64,000 nucleotides of DNA from Sagittula marina (GTDB lineage: Bacteria; Pseudomonadota; Alphaproteobacteria; Rhodobacterales; Rhodobacteraceae), in assembly GCF_014196795.1 (NCBI RefSeq), contig NZ_JACIEJ010000003.1, positions 186,001 to 250,000 of the forward strand, given 5' to 3'. The notes beneath the pieces were generated by a model. It did no database searches and was not told the DNA's origin. It worked only from the letters and a program-made list of their open reading frames with translations. The position numbers and the translations under genes are program-made. Each line of letters starts with the position of its first letter. Position 1 is the stretch's first letter. Shown in pieces: positions 55,608-64,000 of this stretch.

Positions 55608-56873
55608 ATGGATAAAAGAGCCTTTCTGGTCGAGCTGTTCGACGCGGCGGTCGCGGCGGCGGACCCGCGAGTTGCCCTGCGGGACGTGATGCCACCGAAA
55701 CCGAAAGGGCGGACCGTGGTGATTGCCGTGGGCAAAGGGGCGGCGCAACTGGCCGCGGCCTTTGAGGAGCTGTGGGGCGACCCTGTGGAAGGGGTGGTGG
55801 TGACGCGCTACGGCTATGCCGCGCCGTGCAAGCATCTGCCCGTGATGGAGGCCGCGCACCCGGTGCCGGACGCCGCCGGATGCGCGGCGACAGAGGCTGT
55901 GATGCGCGCCGTGGAAGGGCTGACAGCGGAGGATCTGGTGGTGGCCCTGGTCTGTGGTGGCGGGTCGGCGTTGTTGCCCGCGCCGCCCGACGGGCTGACG
56001 CTGGAAGACGAGCAGGCGCTGAACCGGGCGCTGCTGGCCTCTGGTGCGCCCATTGGCGTGATGAACGCGATCCGAAAACACGTGAGCCGCGTCAAGGGCG
56101 GCCGGCTGGCGGCGGCCTGTGCCCCGGCGCAGGTTGTGTCGCTGGTGGTCTCGGATGTGCCGGGCGATGACCCGGCGCAGGTGGCCTCCGGACCGACGGT
56201 GCCGGATCTGGTGAGCCGCGACGATGCGCTGGCGATGATCCGCAACCGTGGCATCACGCTGCCGGAACGGGTGATGGCGCATATCGAAAGCGGCCCGGCA
56301 GAGGCACCGCAGCCCACCGACAGCTGTTTTGACGGCAATGTGGTGCGGGTGATTGCCTCTGCCAGGTTGTCCCTGGAGGCGGCGGCAGCGAAGGCGGAAA
56401 GCCTTGGCATCCCTGCTGTGATCCTGTCGGACGCGATCGAGGGCGAGGCGGCGGATGTGGGCGCGGTCCATGCCGCCATCGCGCGCGAAGTGGCACGGCG
56501 CGACCGTCCGTTCAAAGCGCCCGTCGTGATCCTGTCAGGGGGCGAAACCACGGTGACACTTGGTGAGGCGCCGGGGCGCGGCGGGCGGAACACGGCGTTC
56601 CTGTTGGGTCTGGCGGAAGGCATCGAGGGAGCGCCGATCACGGCTTTGGCAGCCGATTCAGATGGCATCGACGGGACCGAGGACAACGCCGGTGCCTTTG
56701 CCGATGGCCAGAGTATGTCCCGACTGCGCGCGGCGGGACATGATCCGCGCGAGTTCATGCGCGGGCAAGACCCGTACTCGGCGTTCGAAGTGCTTGGCGA
56801 TCTGTTCGCGCCGGGGCCGACGGGCACTAACGTCAACGATTTCCGAGCCATATTGGTGGATGCGTCGGAATAG
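55608..56873 (+). CDS. Glycerate 2-kinase (DUF4147/MOFRL type)
   Basis: 421 residues. It phosphorylates D-glycerate to 2-phosphoglycerate (GckA/TtuD type) in glyoxylate or serine-cycle metabolism. The DUF4147 domain has VVIAVGKGAAQLA, ALVCGGGSALLPAP and SDVPGDDPAQVASGPT; the C-terminal MOFRL domain has LSGGETTVTLG, GRGGRNTAFLLG, and ADSDGIDGTEDNAGAF. ATG 55608 is used; ATG 55599 is possible. The 289 bases after it (56874-57162) hold nothing I can support. Confidence 0.92.
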   Translation: MDKRAFLVELFDAAVAAADPRVALRDVMPPKPKGRTVVIAVGKGAAQLAAAFEELWGDPVEGVVVTRYGYAAPCKHLPVMEAAHPVPDAAGCAATEAVMRAVEGLTAEDLVVALVCGGGSALLPAPPDGLTLEDEQALNRALLASGAPIGVMNAIRKHVSRVKGGRLAAACAPAQVVSLVVSDVPGDDPAQVASGPTVPDLVSRDDALAMIRNRGITLPERVMAHIESGPAEAPQPTDSCFDGNVVRVIASARLSLEAAAAKAESLGIPAVILSDAIEGEAADVGAVHAAIAREVARRDRPFKAPVVILSGGETTVTLGEAPGRGGRNTAFLLGLAEGIEGAPITALAADSDGIDGTEDNAGAFADGQSMSRLRAAGHDPREFMRGQDPYSAFEVLGDLFAPGPTGTNVNDFRAILVDASE

Positions 56874-57162
56874 GGGGCGGATTTGGAAAGCTCGGCTTCC
56901 CCAGAGCCGTCCGGTGTATTCTGAAGCTAAGACGTGAGATTGGTCGTTGGCGTCGGGTTCACCGTGATGCGGAAGAGGGAGACGCGGCGCTTTATTTCCG
57001 GACCACGGGTGCAGGGTTCACGCAGGCGACTGCGATCTGACGTGCGTGCCCCGGTCAGTTCGGATTGGGCTGGAACGGCGGGTTCCCTTCGGCCCCAAGG
57101 CCGGTTTCAACACGCTGCCAGAGCAGACCGAAAACGGAACAGGTGCGGTGACAGACGCCGGG

Positions 57163-57684
57163 TCAGTCGCTGAGCGGCAGATTATTTATTGCCATCACGG
57201 GGCTATCCTTGAGCGAGGTGCCGGCGGCGAGTATGATCCGCTGGCTGTGCTGGTCCAGCATGCCCAGCCCGCCCTGCCATACGCCTGCGGGCGTATGAAA
57301 CAGCGCAACGGCGAGCAGCGCGCCCAGGAGAATGCCGCCGGAGTTCTTCTTTTTCCCGTCGGATTTGGCAAAGTAGCGCACCACATGCAGCAAGAGCAGC
57401 ACCATGGAGGCGGCCAGCATCACCGCGAGGCCGGAGAAGATCCACTGGTGGTAGTGCTCGGGCAGGTTCCCCTGGCTGAGCGAGGCGGTTATGTGATCGC
57501 GGCGGTTGGAAATCGAGGCGACCAGATAGATCCAGCCGAAACCCATCAGCGCCATGCTGAGCGGCCGGGCAGGGGTCCGATCCTTGGCATAGGCTGCGGG
57601 TCCCATCCGCGCAAAGCGTGAATCGACGCGGGCGACGCGTTTGCGGAAGTCAACTTGGGACAGTTTGCGGAATGCTGTGCTCAT
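57163..57684 (-). CDS. Hypothetical membrane protein, 173 residues
   Basis: Three hydrophobic stretches are seen: MALMGFGWIYLVASI, WIFSGLAVMLAASMVLLLLHVV and GGILLGALLAVALFH. A basic cytoplasmic N-terminus (FRKLSQVDFRKRVARVDSRF) precedes them and a soluble tail ends with MAINNLPLSD. No family is recognised. ATG 57684 was selected because the frame upstream of it is low in protein-like character. It stands alone, 197 bases from the M20 peptidase gene. Confidence 0.7.
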   Translation of the reverse strand: MSTAFRKLSQVDFRKRVARVDSRFARMGPAAYAKDRTPARPLSMALMGFGWIYLVASISNRRDHITASLSQGNLPEHYHQWIFSGLAVMLAASMVLLLLHVVRYFAKSDGKKKNSGGILLGALLAVALFHTPAGVWQGGLGMLDQHSQRIILAAGTSLKDSPVMAINNLPLSD

Positions 57685-57881
57685 GTCTGCTTTGCTACCC
57701 CCGGATTCGGGCAAAATAACGCCGGATTGTGGCCATTGCCCCGGAACATGTCGGCTTGGTTGCGAAAAATTTAAGGACGCGGGCCGGAATTGCGTGGAAA
57801 GTGCAGCTCCGGCCCTGACGTGTTCTGTTTCCTTCATTTCGAAGGCCGCTCAGGCGTTAACCTGGCGGACATCATTGCCGC

Positions 57882-59252
57882 TTAGCTTATGGCGTCGAGG
57901 ATTCGCGCCCAGCTGCGGATGCCTTTGTGGAAGCTTTCGACGTCGTATTTTTCGTTGGGAGAGTGGATCTGATCGTCGTCTTTGGCCCAGCCGACGAGCA
58001 TCGTGTCCATGCCGAGGATCGACTTGAAGTAGCCCGCCACCGGGATCGAGCCGCCACAGCCGGTGAAGGCGGCCTCCTTACCCCATTCTGCGCCCAGAAC
58101 GGCGCGCGATTGTTCAAACGCCGGGTGATCGGTGGCCATCTGGCTGGCGGGGGAAGCTCCGTGGGCGTGGAATTCGGCTGTCACATCCTCGGGCAGCTGC
58201 GCCTGCACCCACGCGCGGAAGTTGTCGCGGATGGCGTGGGGGTCTTGTTGACCGACGAGCCGGAAGGAGACCTTGGCCCGGGCTTGCGCGGGCAGCACCG
58301 TCTTGAACCCGTCGCCGGTGTAGCCGCCGATGATGCCGTTGATCTCGGCGGTGGGGCGGGACCAGAGCATTTCCAGCGCGGTGCGATCCTGTTCGCCTGC
58401 GGGTTTCGACAGACCCACGTCGCCAAGGAACGACGCATGGTCGAAGTTCAGGCCGTCCCATTGCGCCTTGATCTCCGGGTCAAGCTCCGGGACGCCGTCG
58501 TAAAAGTCGGGCACCTGGATGCGGCCATTGTCGTCATGCAGGTTGCCAAGGATTTTTGCCAAAACGCGGATCGGGTTCTGGCCCGCGCCGCCGAACATGC
58601 CGGAATGCAGGTCCTTGGTCGCGCCGGTCAGGGTGATTTCCTCGCCACACAGGCCGCGCAGCTGCGTCATGATGGACGGGGTTTTGGATTCGAACAGCCC
58701 GGTGTCGCAGATCAGCGCGATGTCGGCCTTCAGCTCCTTGGCGTTTTCATTGAGGAAGGGGATCAGCGAGGGGGAGCCGCTTTCTTCTTCGCCTTCGAAG
58801 AAGAAGGTGATCTTGCAGGGCAGGCTGCCGTTGACCTCTTTCCAGGCGCGGCAGGCCTCGACGAAGGTCATGAGCTGGCCCTTGTCGTCGGATGCGCCGC
58901 GTGCGCGGATGACGCGCCCCTTGGGGGTCTCCTCGATGGCGGGATCAAAGGGGTCGCGGTCCCACAGGTTGAGCGGGTCCACCGGTTGGACATCGTAATG
59001 TCCGTAGAACAGCACGTGCGGGCCGTCGCCGTCCACGTGACCCACAACCATGGGGTGACCGGGTGTGGGGCGCTTTTCCGCCGCGATGCCGATGGAGGCC
59101 AGGTCGGAGACCAGCCAGTCGGCGGCGGTGTCGCAATCGGCCTTGTAGGCCGGGTCGGTGGAAATCGAGGGGATGCGCAGCAGTGCCATCAGGCGGTCCA
59201 GCGCCTGCGGCAGGTCGGAATCGATGCGGGCGAGAGTGGCGTCGAGAGTCAT
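57882..59252 (-). CDS. M20 family dipeptidase/metallopeptidase
   Basis: 456 residues. Two-zinc ligands are visible: His in FYGHYDVQP, bridging Asp in GASDDKGQL, Glu pair in FEGEEESGSPS, Asp in ICDTG and the final His in DQIHSPNEK. The dimerisation lid domain lies between (about 200-315). Closest to the cytosolic dipeptidase/CNDP-like M20 group; it probably hydrolyses di- or tripeptides. AGGAGC precedes ATG 59252. Confidence 0.9.
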   Translation of the reverse strand: MTLDATLARIDSDLPQALDRLMALLRIPSISTDPAYKADCDTAADWLVSDLASIGIAAEKRPTPGHPMVVGHVDGDGPHVLFYGHYDVQPVDPLNLWDRDPFDPAIEETPKGRVIRARGASDDKGQLMTFVEACRAWKEVNGSLPCKITFFFEGEEESGSPSLIPFLNENAKELKADIALICDTGLFESKTPSIMTQLRGLCGEEITLTGATKDLHSGMFGGAGQNPIRVLAKILGNLHDDNGRIQVPDFYDGVPELDPEIKAQWDGLNFDHASFLGDVGLSKPAGEQDRTALEMLWSRPTAEINGIIGGYTGDGFKTVLPAQARAKVSFRLVGQQDPHAIRDNFRAWVQAQLPEDVTAEFHAHGASPASQMATDHPAFEQSRAVLGAEWGKEAAFTGCGGSIPVAGYFKSILGMDTMLVGWAKDDDQIHSPNEKYDVESFHKGIRSWARILDAIS

Positions 59253-59596
59253 GTATGCTCCTGTCATGCTTTGCGGCGAAGCTATCACGGCGCGCGGCCA
59301 TGTCCAGCCAAGGCCGGTGTGCAGAGGGCTGTGCATCGACGTGCGACAATATGTGTGTAAATCCAATTAGATTGCAGTGGCACCGACGGGCCTGCGCAGA
59401 TACATCAGCCCGCGACGGCAGTCTGTTTGCCGCGGTGTCCCGTTTTTGCCCGGGTAAACGCCCGCCTTGAGGGCTGGCTGGCGCAGGGAAATGGTATGGC
59501 CAAAGGTCGGTATCCCCAGGGGTAGGCCGATGGTTTCCGATCCGCTAAACAGGTGTTCGACAGGAAAGATGACGACCGGATATTTCTTTGTGCCGC
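59253..59596. other. Intergenic region between the M20 peptidase gene and the hemA control region
   Basis: About 340 bases with no protein-like frame. It must contain the minus-strand promoter of the peptidase gene. I see no repeat or RNA motif in it. Confidence 0.4.
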
Positions 59597-59610
59597 TTGA
59601 TCTGGGTCAA
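59597..59610 (+). promoter_or_regulatory. FNR/FnrL-type binding site upstream of hemA
   Basis: TTGAT-CTGG-GTCAA matches the FnrL consensus TTGAT-N4-ATCAA with one change. Its centre is 145 bases before the hemA start; a -10-like TTAGAC (59633-59638) at the right distance would make it a class II activating site. In Rhodobacter, hemA is a known FnrL target. Confidence 0.65.
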
Positions 59611-59748
59611 GGATGCGACGGAACGTCCGGACTTAGACGGTAGACAGATGCTTTTTCGGGCATTAGTTATTCACGAACTTGAATGCGGATATGCTCCGCC
59701 AAAGGGTCGCCGCCGAATGACGCGCCCATGATGAGAAGGAGGAGCCCG

Positions 59749-60972
59749 GTGGACTACACCGCGAAACTCGACGATGCCCTGAACCAGCTTCACCAAGAAG
59801 GTCGCTATCGCACCTTCATCGATATCGAACGTAAGAAGGGCCAGTTTCCGCACGCCACCTGGCGCAAGTCCGACGGATCAGAGACGCCTGTCACCGTGTG
59901 GTGCGGCAACGATTATCTGGGCATGGGACAGCATCCGGTTGTCTTGTCCGCGATGCACGACGCGATCGACGCAACGGGTGCGGGCTCTGGCGGGACGCGC
60001 AACATCTCTGGCACGACGGTCTATCACAAGCAGCTGGAGGCGGAGCTGGCCGACCTGCATGGCAAGGAAGCATCGCTGCTGTTCACCTCTGCCTACATCG
60101 CCAATGACGCCACGCTGTCGACGCTGCCCAAGCTGTTTCCCGGTCTGATCATCTATTCCGATGCGCTGAACCATGCCTCCATGATCGAAGGCGTGCGTCG
60201 CAACGGCGGGGCGAAGCGGATCTTCAAGCACAACGATCTGGACGATCTGCGCGCCAAGCTGGAGGCAGACGATCCTGCCGCGCCGAAGCTGATCGCATTC
60301 GAATCAATTTACTCGATGGACGGCGATTTCGGCCCGATCGAGCAAATCTGTGATTTGGCAGACGAATTTAATGCGCTGACTTATATCGACGAAGTGCACG
60401 CCGTGGGCATGTATGGGCCGCGCGGTGCCGGCGTCGCGGAGCGTGACCGCTTGATGCACCGCATCGACATCATCAACGGCACACTGGCGAAGGCCTATGG
60501 TGTGATGGGCGGGTATATCGCGGCCTCTGAAAAGATGTGCGATGCCGTGCGCTCCTACGCGCCGGGGTTCATTTTCACCACGTCGCTGCCGCCTGCGGTG
60601 GCAGCGGGTGCGGCGGCGTCTGTCGCCCATCTGAAGCGTGATCCGGCTCTGCGCGAGCAGCATCAGACTCAGGCCAAGATCATGAAAACACGCCTGAAAT
60701 CCTTGGGCATGCCGTTGATCGACCACGGCTCGCACATTGTGCCGGTCATCGTCGGCGACCCGGTGCACACCAAGAAGTTGAGCGACATGCTGCTGGAGGG
60801 CTACGGCATCTACGTGCAGCCCATCAACTACCCGACTGTCCCGCGCGGCACAGAGCGGCTGCGCTTTACGCCGTCGCCGGTTCACGGCCCCAAAGAGATG
60901 GATCACCTGATCCGCGCGATGGATGAACTTTGGAGCCATTGCGCGCTGAATCGTGCCGAAATGGCGGGCTGA
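59749..60972 (+). CDS. hemA: 5-aminolevulinate synthase
   Basis: 407 residues, the same length as Rhodobacter HemA. It condenses glycine and succinyl-CoA (Shemin route) to start haem, B12 and any bacteriochlorophyll synthesis. Seen: [59 protein letters not shown] and PLP Lys in NGTLAKAYG. The start is GTG 59749, with AAGGAGGAG 4 bases upstream; this reproduces the conserved N-terminus [13 protein letters not shown], and ATG at 59683 would add unrelated residues. An FnrL-type box lies upstream. Confidence 0.97.
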   Translation: MDYTAKLDDALNQLHQEGRYRTFIDIERKKGQFPHATWRKSDGSETPVTVWCGNDYLGMGQHPVVLSAMHDAIDATGAGSGGTRNISGTTVYHKQLEAELADLHGKEASLLFTSAYIANDATLSTLPKLFPGLIIYSDALNHASMIEGVRRNGGAKRIFKHNDLDDLRAKLEADDPAAPKLIAFESIYSMDGDFGPIEQICDLADEFNALTYIDEVHAVGMYGPRGAGVAERDRLMHRIDIINGTLAKAYGVMGGYIAASEKMCDAVRSYAPGFIFTTSLPPAVAAGAAASVAHLKRDPALREQHQTQAKIMKTRLKSLGMPLIDHGSHIVPVIVGDPVHTKKLSDMLLEGYGIYVQPINYPTVPRGTERLRFTPSPVHGPKEMDHLIRAMDELWSHCALNRAEMAG

Positions 60973-61024
60973 CCCCCTGCGTGCCTGTCAAAGTGCTTTC
61001 TTTGTGGTAACGTTTTATCAATAA

Positions 61025-61052
61025 CCGGGCTGCACGAATCGTGAGAGCCCGG
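61025..61052. repeat. Stem-loop between hemA and the rodZ-like gene
   Basis: CCGGGCT (61025-61031) pairs with AGCCCGG (61046-61052), and inside it CACG pairs with CGTG around AAT. No T-run follows. It could be a terminator without U-tract, or a 5' UTR structure of the next gene. Confidence 0.5.
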
Positions 61053-61093
61053 ATGGGCAGGCACATATTGATAGTAAGTTGGGGCAGTCGCGC

Positions 61094-62791
61094 ATGATCG
61101 GGCGTAAAACCCAGAACCTAACCGACAGCGCCCCTGAACATCAGGGCTTTGACGGTTTCGCTCTGCAATTAGGCGACGTCATGCGTGGCGAACGCGCCAC
61201 CATGGGGAAATCGCTACTCGATGTGCAGCGGGAGTTGCGCATCAAGGCGAGCTACATCGCCGCGATCGAGAACTGTGATCCCAACGCGTTTGACACACCC
61301 GGGTTTATAGCCGGTTACGTGCGCTCCTATGCGCGCTACTTGGGGATGGACCCGGACGAGGCATTTTCGGGCTTCTGCAAGGAAAGCGGTTTCGCGGTCG
61401 CGCACGGCATGTCCTCCGAGGCGTCCGTGGTGCGCAAACCCACGGCTGACGATGTGCTCAAGCCGCGTGTGCGCAACCACCTGGCGGAGCCGAACCTGCC
61501 ATTTGCGCCCGCCTCCGACAGTATCTTTTCGCACATCGAGCCGCGTGCCATTGGGTCGTCCCTGGTCCTGCTGGCGCTGATTTCCGGCATCGGGTACGGC
61601 GCTTGGGCCGTGCTGCAGGAAGTGCAGCGTGTGCAGGTAACACCCGTGGATCAGACGCCTGTCGTGCTGAGCGAGCTTGACCCTCTCGACGCGGCGCGCG
61701 CGGACCGCACGCCTTCCGAAAAGGTCACGAAAGATGTTGCGGGCGTGTTCACGCCGCCGACGACCGAAGCCTTTGACCGTCTGTATCGCCCACAGGCGCT
61801 GGATGTGCCGGTGCTGGTGGCGCGGGATGAACCGATTTCGACGCTCGATCCTGACAGCGGCGGGCTGTTTTCCGGACGCGGTGCGGCGTTGCCGTCCGTT
61901 CAGGACAGCGCGCTGGCAGCGGCTGCTTTGGCGGAAGGGATGATCGACCGTGCGCAGGGCCAGACCGCGGTGCAAAGCGGACAGATGCTTGCCGGCAATG
62001 GCGTCTCCGTTATCGCTGTGCGTCCGGCTTGGGTTCAGGTGTCTGACGAGAGCGGGACCGTCTTGCTGTCGCGCGTGATGAACGCGGGCGAAAGCTATTC
62101 CGTGCCGCGTGATTCGAATGCGCCGCGCATTCAGGTGGGTGAATCCGGATCTGTGTATTTCAGCGTCGACGGCACGGTCTATGGCCCTGCCGGATCGCGT
62201 GGGGCGGTGACAGAGAATGTCTCGCTCGCCGCGGCCGATCTGACGGAGCAATATGGCCCGGCGGATACATCGCGTGACGAGGATCTGATGACCACACTGG
62301 TGGCGATGGATCTGCTTGGCGATTCGGCTGAACCCACGGTGCAGGTGGCCTCCGCTGTGCCAGAGCGTCAGCTGACAGCGCCGGTGGCGCGGCAGCCCCA
62401 GACGCCGGATGCTACGCCGGTTTCCCCGCGTGTCACGGCTGACGCGCGTCCGGGGATCACCGTGGTGGCAACATCGGAAACTTGGGTTGAGGTGACGACG
62501 ACCTCCGGCAAGAAGATCTTTGCCCAGACGTTGCAGGCGGGCCAGACCTACCAAGTGCCTCAGACCGACCAGCCGCCGACGATCTTTTCCGGCAATGCGG
62601 GCGGTGTTTTCTTTGCGGTGAACGGTCAGACCTTTGGCCCCTATGGGCAATCCGGCCAATTCGGTCGCAACCTTGCCCTGTCCGCCGACGCCATCACGCA
62701 GAAGTTGCAGGTGGCGGATCTGACACAGAACCAGACCCTTGCGCGGGTTGTTGCGGAGCTGCGGCTTCAAGACACCGGCCCGGGTCGCTGA
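61094..62791 (+). CDS. RodZ-like protein with two DUF4115 domains
   Basis: 565 residues. An N-terminal HTH_25 domain (about 20-100: GKSLLDVQRELRIKASYIAAIEN), a linker, one membrane helix (about 150-170: SSLVLLALISGIGYGAWAVL), a long acidic periplasmic linker, and two copies of the beta-rich DUF4115 domain (about 300-385 and 458-545). The copies align: GVSVIAVRPAWVQVSDESG with GITVVATSETWVEVTTTSG, and GESYSVPR with GQTYQVPQ. RodZ links MreB to the elongation machinery; a single DUF4115 is usual. It is upstream of ispG, a common order. Confidence 0.85.
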   Translation: MIGRKTQNLTDSAPEHQGFDGFALQLGDVMRGERATMGKSLLDVQRELRIKASYIAAIENCDPNAFDTPGFIAGYVRSYARYLGMDPDEAFSGFCKESGFAVAHGMSSEASVVRKPTADDVLKPRVRNHLAEPNLPFAPASDSIFSHIEPRAIGSSLVLLALISGIGYGAWAVLQEVQRVQVTPVDQTPVVLSELDPLDAARADRTPSEKVTKDVAGVFTPPTTEAFDRLYRPQALDVPVLVARDEPISTLDPDSGGLFSGRGAALPSVQDSALAAAALAEGMIDRAQGQTAVQSGQMLAGNGVSVIAVRPAWVQVSDESGTVLLSRVMNAGESYSVPRDSNAPRIQVGESGSVYFSVDGTVYGPAGSRGAVTENVSLAAADLTEQYGPADTSRDEDLMTTLVAMDLLGDSAEPTVQVASAVPERQLTAPVARQPQTPDATPVSPRVTADARPGITVVATSETWVEVTTTSGKKIFAQTLQAGQTYQVPQTDQPPTIFSGNAGGVFFAVNGQTFGPYGQSGQFGRNLALSADAITQKLQVADLTQNQTLARVVAELRLQDTGPGR

Positions 62792-62877
62792 TTGGCCGGG
62801 GTGGCGGGGCGTTGCACTTTCGCTCTGTCCTCGGCCATCCTATATCCTGACAGGACAACCATAACAGGAGACTCGGC

Positions 62878-64000
62878 ATGAGCCTCAATCATGTTCGCCC
62901 GTGGCGTAACATTTACCGCCGCACGTCCCGTCAAATCATGGTCGGCAACGTGCCGGTCGGAGGGGATGCGCCGATTTCCGTCCAGACGATGACGAACACG
63001 GCGACCACGGATATCAAAGGCACCATCGCGCAGATTCAGGCCGCTGCCGATGCGGGGGCCGATATTGTCCGCGTGTCTGTCCCGGACGAGGCGTCGTCAA
63101 AGGCGCTGAAGGAGATCGTGCGCGAAAGCCCGGTGCCCATCGTGGCGGATATCCACTTTCACTACAAACGCGGCATCGAAGCGGCGGAGGCCGGCGCGGC
63201 CTGTCTGCGGATCAACCCCGGCAACATCGGCTCCCCGGACCGGGTGCGGGAGGTCATTCAGGCCGCACGCGACCACAGCTGTTCGATCCGCATCGGCGTG
63301 AACGCGGGTAGTCTGGAACGGCATCTGCTGGAAAAATACGGTGAGCCCTGTCCCGACGCGATGGTCGAGAGCGGTCTGGATCACATCCGGATCTTGCAGG
63401 ACAACGATTTTCACGAGTTCAAGATCTCGGTGAAGGCCTCGGACGTGTTCATGGCCGCAGCCGCGTATCAGCAGTTGGCGGAAGCCACGGATGCCCCGAT
63501 CCACCTTGGCATCACCGAGGCGGGGGGACTTGTGTCCGGCACCGTCAAGAGCGCGATCGGCCTTGGCAACCTGCTTTGGATGGGGATTGGTGATACGATA
63601 CGCGTGTCGCTGTCCGCCGATCCGGTCGAAGAGGTGAAAATCGGGTTCGAAATCCTCAAGTCGCTTGGCCTGCGCCATCGCGGTGTGAACATCATCTCCT
63701 GTCCCAGCTGCGCGCGTCAGGGGTTCGACGTGATCAAGACGGTGGAGACACTGGAAAAGCGGCTGGAACACATAAAAACGCCCATGTCCCTGAGCATCAT
63801 CGGCTGCGTTGTGAACGGACCCGGTGAGGCGTTGATGACCGATGTCGGCTTTACCGGCGGCGGTGCCGGGTCCGGCATGGTCTATCTGGCGGGCAAGGCG
63901 AGCCACAAGATGAACAACGAACAGATGGTCGATCACATTGTCGAAGAAGTCGAAAAGCGCGCCGAAGCCATAGAGGCCGGGGCCGTGTCGACCGAAGCGG
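62878..64000 (+). CDS. ispG: 4-hydroxy-3-methylbut-2-enyl-diphosphate synthase (partial, 3' end missing)
   Basis: 374 residues before the window ends; no stop reached. IspG converts MEcPP to HMBPP in the MEP isoprenoid pathway with a [4Fe-4S] cluster. The N-terminal SVQTMTNT and [13 protein letters not shown] region and [20 protein letters not shown] belong to the TIM barrel. The cluster Cys residues are in [12 protein letters not shown] and [18 protein letters not shown] precedes ATG 62878. Truncation is only due to the window edge. Confidence 0.96.
   Translation, partial: MSLNHVRPWRNIYRRTSRQIMVGNVPVGGDAPISVQTMTNTATTDIKGTIAQIQAAADAGADIVRVSVPDEASSKALKEIVRESPVPIVADIHFHYKRGIEAAEAGAACLRINPGNIGSPDRVREVIQAARDHSCSIRIGVNAGSLERHLLEKYGEPCPDAMVESGLDHIRILQDNDFHEFKISVKASDVFMAAAAYQQLAEATDAPIHLGITEAGGLVSGTVKSAIGLGNLLWMGIGDTIRVSLSADPVEEVKIGFEILKSLGLRHRGVNIISCPSCARQGFDVIKTVETLEKRLEHIKTPMSLSIIGCVVNGPGEALMTDVGFTGGGAGSGMVYLAGKASHKMNNEQMVDHIVEEVEKRAEAIEAGAVSTEA

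Noticed and set aside
57927-59360. 477-codon open frame antisense to the M20 peptidase
   Set aside because: Val/Gly/Asp-rich mirror of a real enzyme; no independent evidence.
61214-62770. 518-codon open frame antisense to the RodZ-like gene
   Set aside because: Shadow frame; no ribosome site or motif, while the sense protein has HTH and duplicated DUF4115 domains.

Overview
The window looks like a chromosomal segment of an alphaproteobacterium of the Rhodobacteraceae (roseobacter group). The evidence is GC-rich coding with strong wobble-GC shadow frames; a GTG-initiated 5-aminolevulinate synthase (HemA) of 407 residues that closely resembles Rhodobacter HemA; CtrA next to its inhibitor SciP; an F1-ATPase zeta (DUF1476) gene; a GTTC-N7-GTTC LexA box; an FNR/FnrL-type site before hemA; and a detached pterin-binding methyltransferase of the kind found where methionine synthase is split. 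I see no insertion sequence, phage or CRISPR array. It is mostly core genome with one clear accessory island.

Layout. 0-3.5 kb: two near-identical tRNA-Asp genes, then a divergent pair for peptidoglycan 3-3 cross-links (MepK-like peptidase and L,D-transpeptidase). 3.6-7 kb: lpxD, a dedicated acyl carrier protein and a KAS II-type synthase in one operon, then a DUF892 stress protein. 7-14.3 kb: mnmA, sciP-ctrA, ligA-recG, and a 40-residue membrane protein behind a LexA box. 14.3-22.3 kb: Fe-S scaffold-like protein, hisI, a trmFO/Pmp3-like/gluQRS tRNA-modification operon, enoyl-CoA hydratase, a thioesterase, a 47-residue basic protein, a DUF1127 gene divergent from a MocR-type regulator, and rplM-rpsI.

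22.3-30.5 kb is the island: an unclassified GT-B-like protein and a GT4 glycosyltransferase, then a complete, tightly overlapping pseudaminic acid operon (pseB-C-F-G-H-I). 30.5-40.3 kb, almost all on the minus strand: tetR, ppk2, an alpha/beta hydrolase, metA, hemP, a P-loop protein of unknown role, a FadL-type porin, an EamA transporter, an MprF-like protein and the ATPase zeta subunit. 40.5-48.6 kb: purC, purS and purQ with a chemoreceptor gene (own sigma-54-like promoter) inserted between purS and purQ, then dctB-dctD, whose DctD lacks the GAFTGA loop, and a TauE/SafE permease.

48.6-51.7 kb (minus): a one-carbon operon of 'virulence factor' domain protein, MTHFR, HAD phosphatase and pterin-binding methyltransferase. 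52.2-64 kb: ppx, rlmE, a small unknown, an SGNH esterase with a lipocalin lipoprotein, glycerate kinase, a membrane protein, an M20 peptidase, hemA, a RodZ-like protein with two DUF4115 copies, and ispG running off the end.

Functional links: MetA, MTHFR and the pterin-binding methyltransferase all serve methionine synthesis; PPK2 and Ppx both act on polyphosphate; MnmA, TrmFO, GluQRS and the tRNA-Asp genes concern tRNA. All protein calls come from reading the sequence and recalled family features; no database search was run.
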